Assembly: GCA_012521935.1 (NCBI GenBank)
Contig: JAAYLJ010000180.1
Location: 1 to 5,829 of the forward strand
Length of the DNA: 5,829 nt
DNA from: Campylobacteraceae bacterium
GTDB lineage: Bacteria; Campylobacterota; Campylobacteria; Campylobacterales; Campylobacteraceae
Direction: 5' to 3'
Positions within the stretch are counted from its first letter, which is position 1, and each line of letters starts with the position of its first letter. The notes under the pieces were generated by a model. The model did no database searches. It was not told the DNA's origin and was given only the letters and a program-made list of their open reading frames with translations. Below are positions 5,779 through 5,829 of this stretch, piece by piece. A program made the translations under genes and the position numbers.

Positions 5779-5829
5779 TTAAATTACAACTTTGTTTCTA
5801 CCAGTCTGCTTTGCTTTGTAAAGGTTATC
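5779..5829 (-). CDS. C-terminus of a GGDEF-domain protein (putative diguanylate cyclase), cut by the window edge
   Basis: Only the last 16 codons are present on the minus strand: DNLYKAKQTGRNKVVI followed by TAA. The pattern LYxAKxxGRN is the characteristic final helix and strand of GGDEF domains, which make cyclic di-GMP from two GTP. The rest of the protein, including the GGDEF active-site loop and any sensor domain, lies beyond 5829. Catalytic competence and input signal therefore cannot be judged. The gene ends 137 bp upstream of the fccA-like gene on the same strand, with no convincing terminator between them. It is too short to show as a conventional ORF, but the motif is distinctive. 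Confidence 0.85.
   Translation of the reverse strand, partial: DNLYKAKQTGRNKVVI

Noticed and set aside
1..5829. CRISPR array, insertion sequence, tRNA/rRNA, defence system or phage genes
   Set aside because: No regularly spaced repeats, terminal inverted repeats, transposase motifs, RNA-gene signatures or abrupt composition change were seen. Apart from one small ORF, the coding content is recognisable housekeeping and respiratory genes.

Overview
The window looks like a chromosomal segment of a low-GC Campylobacterota bacterium, most likely Arcobacter-like. This is an inference from strong A/T codon bias, AGGAG ribosome sites in A/T-rich spacers, and the combination of Tup tungstate uptake with a flavocytochrome c sulfide dehydrogenase. 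No 16S rRNA or other marker gene is present, so the taxonomy is provisional.

Left half, + strand (1-3998): a tight run of genes. It begins with a 5'-truncated moeA (molybdopterin molybdenumtransferase), followed 16 bp later by tupA (periplasmic tungstate-binding protein), tupB (permease) and tupC (ATPase). tupB and tupC overlap by ATGA. A 63-codon gene of unknown function follows 47 bp after tupC. The arrangement reads as one unit that imports tungstate and inserts the metal into the pterin cofactor of W/Mo oxidoreductases such as formate dehydrogenase. No such enzyme gene is visible here.

Centre (about 4000-4027): a near-perfect hairpin lies between the convergent small ORF and fccB. It probably acts as a shared terminator, with the better T-tract on the minus strand.

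Right half, - strand (4034-5641): an operon of a small monohaem cytochrome c (fccA-like) and the FAD subunit of flavocytochrome c sulfide dehydrogenase (fccB/SoxF-like). The flavoprotein carries a twin-arginine signal and the cytochrome a Sec-type signal, so both should work in the periplasm and pass sulfide electrons to the respiratory chain. Upstream is a 137-bp A/T-rich intergenic region with inverted repeats. The last 16 codons of a GGDEF-type diguanylate cyclase follow on the same strand and run off the right edge.

There is no sign of a mobile element, CRISPR array, tRNA, rRNA or wholly new system. The least explained items are the 63-aa protein, the dyad-rich region upstream of fccA, and the tight moeA-tup linkage. 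Two gene starts need correction: moeA has its true start left of the window, and tupC starts at 2767.
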